Shown here: positions 5,587-5,759 of the stretch, one piece after another | Layout of the letters: each line of letters starts with the position of its first letter | Position numbering within the stretch: position 1 is the stretch's first letter | Source: DASVDK01 sp036562265 [NCBI: Thermodesulfobacteriota bacterium] | GTDB taxonomy: Bacteria; DASVDK01 | Assembly (NCBI GenBank): GCA_036562265.1 | Contig: DATCKS010000403.1 | Span: 1 to 5,759, forward strand | Length of the DNA stretch: 5,759 bases | Direction: 5' to 3' | Position numbers and translations under genes: made by a program | Notes under the pieces: model-generated | Told to the model about the DNA's origin: nothing | The model's database searches: none | What the model saw: only the letters and a program-made list of their open reading frames with translations

Positions 5587-5759
5587 CTAGCGAGGCGTGG
5601 TCTCGACGCCGCGCGGCACGAGCACGATCTCGATCCGGCGGTTCTGGGCCCGCCCCTCCTCCGAGTCGTTCGGCTGCACCGGCCGGTACTCGCCGTGGCC
5701 GACCGCGGCGAGCCGCGTCGGATCGACCGCCGTCTGCTCCTGGAGGAACCGCGCGACGC
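5587..5759 (-). CDS. OmpA/MotB-family protein, C-terminal end only
   Basis: The last 56 residues of a protein that enters from the right edge. The minus strand ends in VARFLQEQTAVDPTRL, then AAVGHGEYRPVQPNDSEEGR, then AQNRRIEIVLVPRGVETTPR and a TAG stop. This is the end of the OmpA C-like peptidoglycan-binding domain. GHGEYRP, the Asn-rich turn and the NRRIEI strand are hallmarks, and the NRR arginine normally contacts diaminopimelate in the peptide stem. The domain occurs in OmpA porins, Pal-type lipoproteins and the flagellar stator MotB; EYRPV plus IEIVLVP resembles MotB as much as OmpA. The N-terminus needed to decide (beta-barrel, lipobox or single membrane helix) is outside the window. 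It cannot be found by ATG-to-stop searches because its start is missing here. Confidence 0.85.
   Translation of the reverse strand, partial: VARFLQEQTAVDPTRLAAVGHGEYRPVQPNDSEEGRAQNRRIEIVLVPRGVETTPR

Noticed and set aside
4522-5590. Plus-strand open frames antisense to the EF-hand and lipoprotein genes
   Set aside because: The minus-strand products have signal peptides, a lipobox and EF loops. The plus-strand products are compositional mirrors.
1-5759. CRISPR arrays, rRNA or tRNA genes, insertion-sequence ends
   Set aside because: No regularly spaced direct repeats, no tRNA cloverleaf signature and no transposase or terminal repeats were seen on reading both strands.

Overview
The window is very GC-rich (roughly 70% by eye). 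Codons nearly always end in G or C, and intergenic gaps are short. A lipobox lipoprotein, an OmpA/MotB-type peptidoglycan-binding domain and a signal-peptide protein point to a Gram-negative envelope. Protein style (XerC, HPPD, short-form homogentisate dioxygenase) would fit a high-GC deltaproteobacterial, myxobacterial or Methylomirabilota/Rokubacteria-like lineage, but no taxonomic marker is present, so this is a weak inference. Nothing suggests phage, an insertion sequence, a CRISPR array or an RNA gene.

Layout. (1) Positions 1-498, minus strand: the N-terminal half of a XerC/XerD tyrosine recombinase that runs off the left edge. (2) Positions 499-714: a divergent intergenic region with a candidate minus-strand promoter, an 8-bp inverted repeat and a weak plus-strand -10-like box. 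(3) Positions 715-4290, plus strand: a tight four-gene operon for tyrosine/homogentisate breakdown: 4-hydroxyphenylpyruvate dioxygenase (hpd), a DinB-fold protein, homogentisate 1,2-dioxygenase (hmgA) and fumarylacetoacetase (fahA). All three junctions overlap (ATGA, ATGA, TGATG). A hairpin with a T-rich tail overlaps the fahA stop. (4) Positions 4291-4499: a convergent spacer dense in inverted repeats. (5) Positions 4500-5759, minus strand: an envelope group made of the C-terminus of an OmpA/MotB-family protein, a glycine-zipper outer-membrane lipoprotein and a secreted protein with four EF-hands.

How it works together. Hpd converts 4-hydroxyphenylpyruvate to homogentisate. HmgA opens the ring to maleylacetoacetate. 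FahA splits fumarylacetoacetate to fumarate and acetoacetate. The isomerase step between HmgA and FahA is normally done by the glutathione-dependent GST-zeta enzyme MaiA, which is absent here. Instead, a DinB/YfiT-fold protein with an intact three-His metal site sits between hpd and hmgA. Because the DinB superfamily includes the mycothiol-dependent maleylpyruvate isomerase, this gene is a good candidate for a non-orthologous maleylacetoacetate isomerase. That is the most interesting hypothesis in the window.
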